A DNA stretch of 64,000 bases from Prunus persica (GCF_000346465.2 NC_034009.1:42665897-42729896), one strand, 5' to 3'. Shown: positions 24,616 to 36,069, counted from the stretch's first letter. The notes: a model not told the origin generated them from the sequence alone. Numbers and translations are program-made.

Positions 24616-25110
24616 ATGGGGAAAATTTTACATATGGCATTTAATTGGAGGTGGACTTTTTCTGGAAAGTTTTTTTTTTAAAACTTTTCTTTCCACGATT
24701 TTGGACTCTTTACTTTTTCGGATTGTTTGATTATCAGGTATCTTTTCCCACACATAGAAAGATTCTCAGGTCATTTTCCAGAGAGAGAGAGAGAGAGAGG
24801 TTGTGGCTTGGAGGCATGGAAGGAGGGGGAGGGAACTGCGATGGGGAAATTTTACATATGGCATTACTTTTTATGGCAAGTTTTCTTTTTTAACTTTTCT
24901 TTCCACGTTTTTGGATTCTTACATTTTTGGATTGTTTGATTATCAGGTATCTTTTTCCACACAGAAAATTCTCAAGTCATTTTCCACAGAGAGAGATGTT
25001 GTGGCTAGAAGCATGGAAGGAGGGGGAGGGAACTGCGATGCCTTTTGGCCACAACATCTCTCTCTCTCTCTCTCTTAAATCTTTCTATGTGTGGAAAATA
25101 ACTTGAGAGG
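24616..25110. repeat. 225-bp direct repeat plus inverted partial copy
   Basis: Copy 1 is 24616-24840 and copy 2 is 24841-25037. Both run from 'atggggaaa...tttacatatggcat' through 'gattgtttgattatcaggtatct' to 'gaaggagggggagggaactgcg'. A third, inverted part (about 25047-25110, 'ccacaacatctctct...tgtgtggaaaat') folds back onto them. Copy 2 is about 28 bp shorter. Confidence 0.75.
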
Positions 25111-25534
25111 GTGGCTGGATATGTCAAATGGAGAGACGGTGGATAGAGCTTCTTAGATATAGGTCCATTTTTATCAAGATGATGTAGTCGATAAGCTCTC
25201 CATTTTCAATTAAAATCCAGCAACCTATGTGTTTCACCAAGTAAGCAATTAATATGCTCATAATTTTTAATTAATTTACAGTATATAACACTATAAAATA
25301 TAAATAAATAAATAAATAAAATAAAGGGCAAGTCTATGAAACACCTCCCTAAAATTAATATGGCAATAAATTTAACGGTTTTGTTTTCTTTGCATGACGT
25401 CTTCTTTCAGTTTGCAGAATATATAGTTATTCTCTCATCCGGACGTCCGCACATTATTATCGTGCGGATAACATTGCAAACATGAAGGAAAAATAACAAA
25501 TACATAGTATAAAATACATAGCATTCATACGATC

Positions 25535-25566
<32 letters not shown>

Positions 25567-25674
25567 GATTTATAGAGTTTTATTCATGGGTGAGTAATAC
25601 ATGTTATGGAGGTATGAATTTCCTTTATCTTGTTGTCACGCTTGTTTTAATTTGAATGTGTTTTGAGGTGGCTT

Positions 25675-25780
25675 GAAAGAGTTTAGATAGCTCAGGTCTC
25701 TAGAGAGGAAACACGGTTGCTGATAGTCTTGCCAAATCGAGCTCCTCCGTTAATGAGGGGAAAAAGAACATAATCTTAGG
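25675..25780 (+). pseudogene. RNase H-like fossil in the 3' flank of UGT 6
   Basis: One frame from 25716 reads VADSLAKSSSSVNEG. VADSLAK closely matches the C-terminal motif of RNase H domains in plant LINE-type elements. No longer ORF survives. Related sequence lies in the 3' flank of UGT 3, 4 and 7, so the insertion predates the duplications. Confidence 0.55.
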
Positions 25781-25920
25781 TATTAACAGGATATGAGGCA
25801 GCTTACTACTATAGTGCAAGTGAGTAAGAATAACATGGTTTTCAAGCACTAGAATTTTTAGGTTTAATTATGCCAAATACAAAATAGCAACCAGGTAGAA
25901 TTCTTATCAATTCCAATATT

Positions 25921-27551
25921 TCATGGAGATAGAAGCACCTGGTTAACCATTTTGTCCAAACCCACAAAAGATGAGCCATTAGGACTGATGGCCTCCGTTG
26001 CCAACTTTTTCCATTCCAGGGCTTTCTTCCTCATCTCTTTGCCCTCGTCTCCCTCCATTAATTTTCTCACAAGCCCCTCTACGTAGTTTCTTTTAACATC
26101 ACTCTCTATCTCCATGCCAATGGCCCACTCTTTCTCACTGTACCTACAATTGGTCTGTTGCTCCGCGAAGAAGGGCCAGCAGATCATGGGCACTCCAGCA
26201 CACACACTTTCAATAGTAGAGTTCCAACCGCTGTGAGTCAAGAACCCTCCTACAGCCGGATGGCTCAGGACTTGTTCTTGAGGGCACCAATTTGCCAACA
26301 GGCTCCTTTCTTTGGTCTCTTCCACAAACTCTGGTGGAACCACAGCTGAATCCCCTCCAACAAGGTCAGGCCTAATCACCCAAAAGAAGGTCTGGTTGCT
26401 ATTTGCAAGTCCCCAAGCAAACTCAATTAGCTGCTCTGCTGTCATCACTGTGATGCTTCCAAAGTTGACATAAACCACAGAGTTAGGTTCTTTAGAGTCA
26501 AGCCATTCTAGACACTCTGGTTCTTCTGTCCATAGGTTTGATCTTATCTCCTTCAACTCGCTATCTGCCGGGATCTGATTAATCTGTAGATGTAGGGGTC
26601 CAATGGAGTAAATAGGTGGTAGCAAAGTCGAAAGTGCATTTAAAACTTCATGTTCAAAGTCATGGAAGGTGTTAAAGATGACAGCAGAAGCTTTTCGAGT
26701 TCGCTCTGTTTCATGCACCACAAAATCCAGCATGATATCATCTGGGTCTGTGGTTCTAATGAAGCTGGGGATGTCCTTTAGTCGGATGCCTCTCATGCCT
26801 GGTATCCAATCTATCTCAGTCTCCAAATAGCCGTTTGTCAAATAACTGGCATCTGCAAGTCAAATTAAGAAATAATGCGTTAAAAATAATGTCAAGTAGC
26901 ATGGTTTAGGACAAGATGTTCATCTACAAACCAAAAATAAAAAAATAGATCATGATCAGTAAATATATGTTCATTGCAAAGGCAGTCATTCCAAATGACC
27001 AAACTAGAAGTAGGGTTTTCCTTTTAGTTGAGAATAAAACCTTTGAGAGGAGTTAGACCCTTTTCAATGAGGCGGTGGTAGTGTACATAGGCCAAGAAGC
27101 CACAAGCACTGGTTGTCCAGAAAAGCACTTCTGGAAGGCCAAGTTCTTGGGCTGCATCAAGAGTGAAGCCCATGGCACCGTCAGAAACTACGCAACTTAC
27201 AGGAGGGCAATCGGGCGAAGAGTTAAGCTTGGACAAAAGGTCTCTGAAGTAAGGCAAGCCGCGTTTCCTAGTGGAATCACATAAGGATGGTATGTCTTGG
27301 GTGGCATTGGCATCAGTTGGAGGCAGGCCGTCGGGGATGGTCTCGAATCGAAAGGATGGAAAGCCATCAAGAGAGTTGGGACCTCGGGATTTAAGGAGGC
27401 GTTTGTGGTTAAACTCAGTGTTCACAAAAGTTATATGAAAACCTTTGTAGTGGAGGAGTTTGGCTAGTTTCAGCATTGGGTTAATGTGTCCTTGAGCTGG
27501 AAATGGTATGCAAACTGCATGTGGCTTCTCTATCAAACAATTTGAACTCAT
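25921..27551 (-). CDS. UGT85A-type UDP-glycosyltransferase 6
   Basis: Exons are 27551-27041 and 26852-25921, with a 188-bp phase-1 intron (donor AAAG/GTTTTA, weaker than the GTATTA or GTACAT of its relatives); the product is 480 aa. The start [13 protein letters not shown] is an ATG. The catalytic His is residue 22, the Asp is in VSDGAMGF, and the PSPG box is intact ([26 protein letters not shown]). The protein ends LLSP because a TGA replaces the Arg codon, so it lacks the final Arg-Asn of other copies. It is the intact partner of the broken UGT 7. A TATAAAA box lies 106 bp upstream. Acceptor unknown. Confidence 0.93.
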
Positions 27552-27656
27552 TCTGTCTCTTTTCTTTTTTCCCTCTCAAATCACACACAAATTGAACCAG
27601 AGAAGCTAAGAAAGATGGGATATAGAGGTGAGAAGAAAAGCCTCTTACAGTACCAG

Positions 27657-27663
27657 TTTTATA
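27657..27663 (-). promoter_or_regulatory. TATA box of UGT 6
   Basis: TATAAAA on the minus strand, 106 bp from the start codon, in the conserved gtaccagttttatagga context. Confidence 0.7.
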
Positions 27664-28700
27664 GGAACCCTTTTTTTAAAAGTCAAATAATGCGACAAAT
27701 GAAGAACCAGTTCATACAAAAATTTCAAGCCTATCAAAATATCTATATATATTTTTTGTTCTTTTGTTTGTTGTTTTTTTGTTCATTTTGTTTTGTTCTT
27801 ATGTATGTTTTTTTTTTTGTATTCTATAATGAGACTGGATCACTCTCCACCCACTGGAGGCGGCGATTGCCCGTTCTTGTTCCTATATATATTTTATAGT
27901 TTTTTTAAATGGAATAGAAAATATTATTGAGAAAACTTATCTGTCAAACCTTGGTTAAAATTTATAATATTCCCCTTATGATCGTTGAAATCATTAGGAG
28001 AGATGCGGGACCACGCACACTAGGCCTTGAAGTGATCCAATTTGTATTCTTCATAGGCGTGCTGTTGTTGGAACTTTTGGCTAAACTCAACAGAAAGAGA
28101 TTGATTAGTGATGTATTTTTAGTGAATGCTATCCATTATCGAGTCCATTTTGAATCATATTGATATTCGTTACACATGATGAATCATATTGATATTCGTT
28201 GCACATGATGAAGTGATTAAAAATACCATTGTGGAATTTTAGCCACCACATCTTATGACACCAGTTACATCAGTAATAATGTTGTTTTCTCTTGTGGTGG
28301 AACAAAAAAAAAATCTCTTAAAAAAATTAATGCAATCTGAATTGAGAACACATCCTAATATAACAAGCTAAATCTATGTAATGTATCGTTGTTTACTTTA
28401 ATTTCCGTTCTTGTGGTTCTTGGTTTATGTTAGCATGGGCGATTGGGCATTTGAAGAACAAGCATTGAGATTAATGGCATTTGTCAGTAAAAATATCAGG
28501 AAAAAAGAATGACAGTAAAGAGAAAGTTTCATCATTTCAAACAAAATCTTTCCTTTACATACATGTCATATTGCAATTACTCCGAATCTGGAAACAAACC
28601 AGTAATACAAAAAGCCAGAGGCAGATTAAACCCTAATGTTTCAACTATTTGAATTCTCTCATCTGTAACAAAAGAAATAAATAAATAAAAAATCCTCCAT
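27664..28700. other. Intergenic, upstream of UGT 6
   Basis: Duplicated in unit B2. Between about 28141 and 28210 a short string ('gaatcatattgatattcgttgcacatgatga') is tandemly repeated. No gene seen. Confidence 0.45.
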
Positions 28701-28705
28701 TTCTC

Positions 28706-28942
28706 ATGGCTTTTAGCACTAAGACTGCTTCCTTTTACATTTTTATACCAACCAAAACTGAAGAAGAGAGGCAAATAGGGCCAACAATGGTGAAGAACAA
28801 GTTAAAAATGTTGAGGTCGAAATCAGAGGGTTTTTACCAAAGTGGAAGACTACTTCCTTTTACACTTATTTACCAACCAAAGCTGAAGAAGAGTTTTGAT
28901 CCCCGGAGATTCATTCTTTTGGAGGTGAAAGTGAAGAAATAA
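28706..28942 (+). pseudogene. Decayed copy of the two-repeat small ORF (B1)
   Basis: It begins MAFSTKTASFYIFIPTK, clearly related to the intact small protein at 41729-42019 and to 35836-36069. A one-base loss after the Glu run (gaagagaggcaa here, gaagaggaggcaa in the B2 copy) shifts the frame, so the original sequence continues in another frame. There the second repeat is still readable (KTTSFYTYLPTKAEEE) before a stop. Its flanking DNA also matches the other copies. Probably not functional. Confidence 0.6.
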
Positions 28943-31335
28943 ATTGGTATTGGTTTGGTGAAATTTATTATCAAAATATAATTTCAAATATGTTTGTTTT
29001 GAAATTTTCAGATGTTAAAATTATTTATTCAAGGGAAGTAAATCATATTGTTTTGGCCAACGGTGTTTAGCTAGTAGAAATAGCCTTGACTTGCAGACTA
29101 AGCTTCTTATGTTCAAACCCACATCGATGGTTAAGTCAGAAGCTATTTGGTGGTGGCGTAATTGGATATAGGGTTTCATAAGTTTTATTACCTTTGTCCA
29201 GAGATAGGTAAGGGATATTTATAGAGGAAGAAGGGGAGACTGGGATATCTTCGAGAGAGAAGACATTTTCTACCCTTCCCACTGGTGGGGCCAAACTCAC
29301 ATTTAATGGCCTAATCTAAGCACTATGCTAGGGTCAGGTGGCAAAGCAATGGCTTCAGATGGGAGGCGTATTAAATTGTCCATGTCCATCACCAAGTGGT
29401 TTACTGCGTATCAAAGAGGGAGGCGACACTTGGTCCTGGATGGGAAGTGCATTAACTGATTACCTGCCTTCGTCACATTGTCCTATCAAGGGTTGGAGTG
29501 ACTAATCTGACAGGGGTCCGATCAACCTTGCAAGTCATCAATGCGCTCCTGGTCAGATATAGCATCACTGTGGTCGGATCAGTATACGTGTGACCTAGCA
29601 AGGAAAGGACCATGTGACGGTCAGTAATAGGCATGTTTGTTCGGGTCGATATATGTGCGACCTAGCAATGAAATGCCTCGGTCTGTAATAAGCTCGGCTT
29701 TCAGTGGTGATATGATCTGTCAATAGGGGTCATGAATACACTCCATATATATAATTCGTATTTAAATAATTTTTTTATGCGAAAAGATTTAATTTCATTC
29801 ATGTGCAGTAATTTAATGACCTAAAAGTTATGTCAAAACTTATATATAAAATATAATATTACGAATCCGTCCTATATAAATATATATATATATATATCCT
29901 TTACCTCAGCTCCTACGCAAGCAGTCCAAATATTTAAATATCGAGGACAATCATTTTCTGCCTAAAAAGCCTTTCCGATGCATCGATGGTCCTTCCACAT
30001 GGGCTCATGCCCCATACAAGCAAAAGTTGATAACAACTGGTTATTAACATAACAAGTAGGTTTTTGTTAATTCTTTCTAATTAATTATTGATTGTCATTT
30101 GTAACTAATAATATAATATTCTCTAACTAAAAATATTAATAACATGTTTGTAATTAATTTTTGTTCACATAAGTACACACCAACGACCTTGGATGATACT
30201 TTTTCACATTACATTAGCTTTTAATCATAGGGTGAACTCGTTTAACATATACCAACAAATCCCACAGTATATCTGAAATCTAACTCCCAATACAAATAAT
30301 GGAATCATCATATCCAATTCAAGTGTTCAAAAAGTGTTTACAATGTGCATTATCATCACATTATATGTTATCAGATTAATTTGATATAATCTACCTATTA
30401 TTTAAATTTCAAAAAATTATTCAACCACACATATAATGTGATAGTAATGTTCATGACCAACGTTTAAGAGTGGTCTCTTTCAACAAAGAGATCAATTATG
30501 TTATGGCCCTTGCCAAAACAAGTTGCCTTAATTGCAACGGAGATAGCACGACCAATAATACTACACACTAGTCCGCCAAAACAAGTGAAAGTGATATCCC
30601 CATTTTATAGAAATCTTTCTCCTACACACTAGTCCCACTTGTTTGTTCCTATTTGTGGCGTGGAATACGCATGTAATATAATAAGTCTCTTTATTTATGA
30701 GAATTTATTATTTTGTTAGAACCCAGCCTATCTTGTAATTTAGTTCCATAATTTAAACTATCTATTTTTTAGACATTTATTTTAGAATCATTTGTCATAT
30801 GTCTTCTCAGTGTTTATCAAAGACATTGTTCTTGTTTCTATTTTTTATTACAAAAAATACATCATCAAATCAATTATCTAAATAGATGGTTTAGATCACT
30901 GAATCGCATCTAGGGATGCTCGTTCACAAATCTCCATGCGATCCTTCCCTTAAATAGGGATCCTATCATTGAGGTGATGTTGTATAATATTTATAGTGAT
31001 GCGATCCTTCCCATCCATGGAGAATTTAAGCCTTGATATCAGATCGCACTTACGAATGAATGATAAATTTATAAATAAATAAATAAAACTTCAAATGCTT
31101 GCACTGTGGCACGTCCTCTCCTCTCCTCTCTGTTAAAACAAAGTCGGTAATAAGATTGACAATTTGACTCTGAATATTATATGATATGCCCCCTAAATAT
31201 ATATATATATATATGATTACATTCTGCTTATGAACGATGCAACTAAATCTTTCCGATTTGTTTGACCTTTAAATTAATTAAAAAATCGGTGTTTAAGTTT
31301 ACCTGATTTACCTAATCAGCCCACCCCTTAGCTTC
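28943..31335. other. Intergenic of unit B1
   Basis: Shared with B2 except for about 29122-29735. That part is present only here, is less AT-rich, contains iterated 'gtgcgacctagcaa'-like strings and a TATA-like tatttataga, and resembles an LTR or similar fragment. An (AT)n tract lies at 31195-31214. No gene seen. Confidence 0.45.
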
Positions 31336-31343
31336 TATATAAA
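31336..31343 (+). promoter_or_regulatory. TATA box of the truncated plus-strand UGT
   Basis: TATATAAA, 110 bp before the ATG at 31446, retained although the gene behind it is broken. It matches the box of UGT 8. Confidence 0.65.
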
Positions 31344-31445
31344 CTGCGAACACTTCCTCTTCCCACCACACCATTCCATTTCCATTTTCATTAGCTTCGT
31401 GTTCGTGTCGTGTTGAGGGAAATAAAAACAGAGAGAAACAGAGAA

Positions 31446-31727
31446 ATGGGTTCAATTGGTTTGACAGAGAAGCCTCATGCAGTTTGCATACCATTCCCAG
31501 CACAAGGTCACATAAACCCAATGCTCAAAGTAGCCAAGCTCCTCCACTACAAAGGCTTCCACATAACCTTTGTGAACACAGAGTTCAACCACAAATAACG
31601 CCTTCTTAAGTCCAGAAGCCCCAACTCTCTCGATGGCCTTCCTTCCTTTCGGTTCGAAAACATTCCGGATGGCCTGCCTCCAACGGATGCCAATATCACC
31701 CAAGACATACCATCTCTGTGTTACTCC
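31446..31727 (+). pseudogene. Truncated UGT85A copy at the duplication junction
   Basis: Starts [22 protein letters not shown] and is nearly the same as exon 1 of UGT 8 at 39538. Two lesions are visible. First, three extra bases place an in-frame TAA at codon 51 (31596-31598), with the reading frame otherwise unchanged on both sides. Second, homology ends at 31727 (codon 94) and unrelated sequence follows. There is no second half, no catalytic Asp and no PSPG box. The promoter-proximal DNA including the TATA box is intact, so transcription may still occur. Its position at the end of unit B1 shows it was cut by the duplication event. Confidence 0.93.
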
Positions 31728-31798
31728 CTTCGAGGCTTATATGTAAAGTAAATCTAACCCATCCTAATTTCAAATCCTAGGTACGTCCCTGACGATGA
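31728..31798. other. Duplication junction
   Basis: About 70 bp of filler that matches neither the UGT 8 continuation nor the sequence preceding 25142. It joins the broken UGT copy to the start of unit B2. Confidence 0.6.
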
Positions 31799-32261
31799 AT
31801 AGAGCTTCTTAAAAATAGGTCCATTTTTATCAAGATGATATAGTCAATAAGCTCTCCAAGTTCAATTAAAATCCAGCAACCTATGTGTTTTGCCAAGTAA
31901 GAAATTAATATGCACATAATTTTTAATTAATTTACAGTATATAACACTATAAAATAAAGGCAATGAAACAACTCCCTAAAATTAATATGGCAATAAATTT
32001 AACGGTTTTGTTTCATTTGCATGACGTCTTCTTCAGTTTGCATAATATTCTCACGTCCGAACGTTATTATCGTGCGGATGCTATTATAAATAGGGAGGAA
32101 AAATGACAGAGAGATAGTATAAAATACATAACATTCGTACGATTTCTTTTATATATATTATAGAGTTTTATTCATGGGTGAGTAATACATGTGATGGAGG
32201 TATGAATTTCTTTTATCTTGTTGTCACGCTTGTTTTAATTTGAGTGTGTTTTGAGGTGGCT

Positions 32262-32370
32262 TGAAAGTTTAGATAGCTCAGGTCTATAGAGAAGGAACAT
32301 GGTTGCTGATAGTCTTGCCAAATCGGGATCCTCCGTTAATGAGGGGAAAAAGAACATAATCTTAGGTATT
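32262..32370 (+). pseudogene. RNase H-like fossil in the 3' flank of UGT 7
   Basis: A frame from about 32293 reads RRNMVADSLAKSGS. It is the best preserved of the four copies in this cluster, showing the (R)xNxVADSLAK pattern of LINE-type RNase H. No longer ORF survives. Confidence 0.6.
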
Positions 32371-32506
32371 AACAGGATATGAGGCAGCTTACTACTATAG
32401 TGCAAATGAGTAAGAATAACATGGTTTTCAAGCACTAGAATTTTTAGGTTTAACTAGGCCAAATACAAAATAGCAACTAGGTAGAATTCTTATCAATTCC
32501 AATATT

Positions 32507-34137
32507 TCATGGAGATAGAAGCACCTCGTTAACCATTTTGTCCAAACCCACAAAAGATGAGCCATTAGGACTGGTGGCCTCTGTTGCCAACTTTTTCCAT
32601 TCCAGGGCTTTCTTCCTCATCTCTTTGCCCTCGTCTCCCTCCATTAATTTTCTCACAAGCCCCTCTACGTGGTTTCTTTTAACATCACTCTCTATCTCCA
32701 TGTCAATGCCCCACTCTTTCTCACTGTACCTACAATTGGTCTGTTGCTCTGCGAAGAAGGGCCAGCAGATCATGGGCACTCCAGCACACACACTTTCAAT
32801 AGTAGAGTTCCAACCGCTGTGAGTCAAGAACCCTCCTACAGCCGGATGGCTCAGGACTTGTTCTTGAGGGCACCAATTTGCCAACAGGCTCCTTTCTTTG
32901 GTCTCTTCCACAAACTCCGGTGGAACCACAGCTGAATCCCCACCAACAAGGTCAGGCCTAATCACCCAAAAGAAGGTCTGGTTGCTATTTGCAAGTCCCC
33001 AAGCAAACTCAATTAGCTGCTCTGCTGTCATCACTGTGATGCTTCCAAAGTTGACATAAACCACAGAGTTAGGTTCTTTAGAGTTAAGCCATTCTAGACA
33101 CTCTGGTTCCTCTGTCCATAGGTTTGATCTTATCTCCTTCAACTCGCTATCTGCCGGGATCTGATTAATCTGTAGATGTAGGGGTCCAATGGAGTAAATA
33201 GGTGGTAGCAAAGTCGAAAGTGCATCTAAAACTTCATGTTCAAAGTCATGGAAGGTGTTAAAGATGACAGCAGAAGCTTTTCGAGTTCGCTCTGTTTCAT
33301 GCACCCAAAAATCCAGCATGATATCATCTGGGTCTGTGGTTCTAATGAAGCTGGGGATGTCCTTTAGTCGGATGCCTCTCATACCTGGTATCCAATCTAT
33401 CTCAGTCTCCAAATAGCCGTTTGTCAAATAACTGGCATCTGCAAATCAAATTAAGAAATAATGCGTTAAAAATAATGTCGAGTAGCATGGTTTAGGACAC
33501 GATGTTCATCTACAAACCAAAAATAAAAAAAATAGATCATGATCAGTAAATATGTGTTCATTGCAAAGTCAGTCATTCCAAATGAACAAACTAGAAGTAG
33601 GGTTTTCCTTTTAGCTGAGAATAAAACCTTGAGAGGAGTTAGACCCTTTTCAATGAGGCGGTGGTAGTGTACATAGGCCAAGAAGCCACAAGCACTGGTT
33701 GTCCAGAAAAGCACTTCTGGAAGGCCAAATTCTTGGGCTGCATCAAGAGTGAAGCCCATGGCACCGTCAGAAACTATGCAACTTACAGGAGGGCAATCGG
33801 GCGAAGAGTTAAGCTTGGACAAAAGGTCTCTGAAGTAAGGCAAGCTGCGTTTCCTAGTGGAATCACATAAGGATGGTATGTCTTGGGTGGCATTGGCATC
33901 AGTTGGAGGCAGGCCGTCGGGGATGGTCTCGAATCGAAAGGAGGGAAGGCCATCGAGAGAGTTGGGACCTCTGGATTTAAGGAGGCGTTTGAGGTTGAAC
34001 TCACTGTTCACATAGGTTATATGAAAACCTTTATAGTGGAGGAGTTTGGCTAGTTTCAGCATTGGGTTAATGTGGCCTTGAGCTGGGTATGGTATGCAAA
34101 CTGCATGTGGCTTCTCTATCAAACAATTTGAACTCAT
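32507..34137 (-). pseudogene. UGT85A copy 7, frameshifted at the splice donor
   Basis: The exons correspond to 34137-33628 and 33438-32507, in the same layout as UGT 6. At the end of exon 1, UGT 6 reads CTCAAAG/GT and this copy reads CTCAAG/GT, one A fewer. Exon 1 is therefore 510 nt instead of 511, and joining at the conserved sites gives Met-Pro-Val-Ile and a stop straight after residue 170. The PSPG half would not be made. Exon 2 itself is open and keeps an intact PSPG box. Additional unusual changes include Asp for Gly in WGIDMEIE, His for Tyr before VEGLV and Asn for Asp in WLNSKEP. No alternative donor that restores the frame is obvious. Either a young pseudogene or, less likely, a base-call error. 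TATAAAA lies 106 bp upstream. Confidence 0.85.
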
Positions 34138-34242
34138 TCTGTCTCTTTTCCTTTTTCCCTCTCAAATCACACACAAATTGAACCAGAGAAGCTAAGAAAG
34201 ATGGGATATAGAGGTGAGAAGAAAAGCCTCTTACAGTACCAG

Positions 34243-34249
34243 TTTTATA
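34243..34249 (-). promoter_or_regulatory. TATA box of UGT copy 7
   Basis: TATAAAA on the minus strand, 106 bp from the start codon, same context as UGT 6. Confidence 0.65.
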
Positions 34250-35830
34250 AGAACCCCTTTTTGAAAAGTCAACTAATGAAGAACCAGTTCATACAAAAAT
34301 TTCAAGCCTATCAAAATATCTATAAATATTTTTCGTTCTTTTGTTTGTTGTTTTTTTGTTTATTTTGTTTTGTTCTTATGTATGGTTTTTTTGTATTCTA
34401 TAATGAGACTGGATCACTCTCCACCAACTGGAGTCGGCGATTGCCCGTTCTTGTTCCTATATATATTTTATAGTTTTTTAAATGGAATAGAAAATATTAT
34501 TGAGAAAACTTATCTGTCAAACCTTGGTTAAAATTTCTAATATTGCCCTTATGATCGTTGAAATCGTTTTATCTTGAGCTATCCATATTTCATACTATTG
34601 TTCACCCCAATTAGGAGAGATGCAGGCCAAAGAATATGCTGTTTACGTAGGCAACAATAATGCTTATGACTATAGTTGGTAATGAGTTCGTGTTGTGTTG
34701 GCAGCGACAGGGGCGGAGCTATTCATAGGCCCGAGATGGCCTAATCCCCCATCATCTTCTCACCTCTTTGACTATATAAAAAGTATAGTATAAAAAATTC
34801 CATAATTTTAAGCTTGTGGCCCCCCAAAATATCAAACTCTAATGTTTATGAGTCATAAATTATGATTGCTAGGCTAGGCCTCTGATTTTGTAGTTTTGCT
34901 TCTTCTTTTTTTAATCCTTACCATGTGATTTTATTCAAACCGCAAATTTCGTAACTAAGACTTTATTTTGGCCTTGAAGTGATCCAATTTGTATTCTTGA
35001 TAGGCGTGCTGTTGTTGGTACTTTTGGCTAAACTCAACAGAAAGAGATTGATTAGTGATGTATTTTTAGTGAATGCTATCTATTATCGAATTTATTTTGA
35101 ATCGTATTAATATTCGTTGCACATGATGAAGTGGCTAAAAATATCATTGTGGAATTTTAGCCACCACATCTTATGACACCAGTTACATCAGTAATAATGT
35201 TGTTTTCTCTTGTGGTGGAACCAAAAAAAAAGTAATGCAATATGAATTGAGAACACATCGTAATATAATAAGCTAAATCTATGTAATGTATCATTGTTTA
35301 CTTTAATTTCCGTTCTTGTGGTTCTTGGTTTATGTTAGCATGGGCAATTGGGCATTTGAAGAACCAGGTCATACAAAAATTTCAAGCCTATCAAAATACC
35401 TATGATGCCAACGCAGGATTATTGATCATTTGCTCATACAATCGATGGTCTAACCAAAACTGTCATGAGGTGCAAAGCAATTTTGTCTCCATATAACCGA
35501 GGGGCGGCCGGCGAGACTATACCATTTTGTATTCTTCTTGAATTTCCAATAATTTTTGTTCTTTTATTTGTTGTTCTTTCTCCAGCCACAAGTGTGGGGC
35601 TTCATCTATAATATTCTATATTGTACAATATTATTTTTGTGGCTATTGTTTAGCCATCATGCTCCACCACCATAATCTAACAACATGAGTGTTCTTGCTC
35701 TACAGAGTTCTTCCGAATCTGGAAACAAACCACTAATACAAAAAACCAGAGGCAGATTAATTCTTAATGTTTCAACTATTTGAATTCTCTCATCTGTACC
35801 AAAAGAAAGAAAGAAAGAAAAAACCTCAAT
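34250..35830. other. Intergenic of unit B2
   Basis: Shared with B1 except for a B2-only insertion at about 34625-34970 that contains CAGGGGCGGAGC (34708-34719), a string typical of hAT-like ends. A duplicated piece ('tacaaaaatttcaagcctatcaaaata') occurs at 34293 and again at 35374. No gene seen. Confidence 0.45.
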
Positions 35831-35835
35831 TTCTC

Positions 35836-36069
35836 ATGGCTTTTAGCACTAAGACTGCTTCCTTTTACATTTTTATACCAACCAAAGCTGAAGAAGAGGA
35901 GGCAAATAGGGCCAACAATGGTGAAGAACAAGTAAAAAATGTTGAGGTGGAAATCAGATTTTACCAAAGTGGAAGACTACTTCCTTTTACACTTATTTAC
36001 CAACCAAAGCTGAAGAAGAGTTTTGATCCGCGGAGATTCATTCTTTTCGAGGTGAAAGTGAAGAAATAA
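35836..36069 (+). pseudogene. Decayed copy of the two-repeat small ORF (B2)
   Basis: Reads MAFSTKTASFYIFIPTKAEEEEANRANN... and VEVEIR, matching the first repeat of the intact protein at 41729-42019. It then loses a few bases (gaaatcagattttacc here versus gaaatcagagggtttttacc in B1), which shifts the frame so that the second repeat is out of frame. The remaining ORF of 77 codons could still be translated, but the family structure is lost. Confidence 0.6.

Larger units (their letters stand above)
25142..31727. repeat. Segmental duplication unit B1
   Basis: Homologous to 31799-39816. The order in both is: RNase H-like fossil, minus-strand UGT, shared upstream DNA, small-ORF relic, shared spacer, then the 5' part of a plus-strand UGT. 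B1 ends abruptly inside exon 1 of that plus-strand gene. It lacks the Mutator-like element found in B2 and has its own extra DNA at about 29122-29735. Confidence 0.9.

Noticed and set aside
31446..31595. Short UGT-like protein of 50 residues as a functional small gene
   Set aside because: It ends at an inserted stop before any catalytic Asp or PSPG box, and the locus is truncated at the duplication junction.
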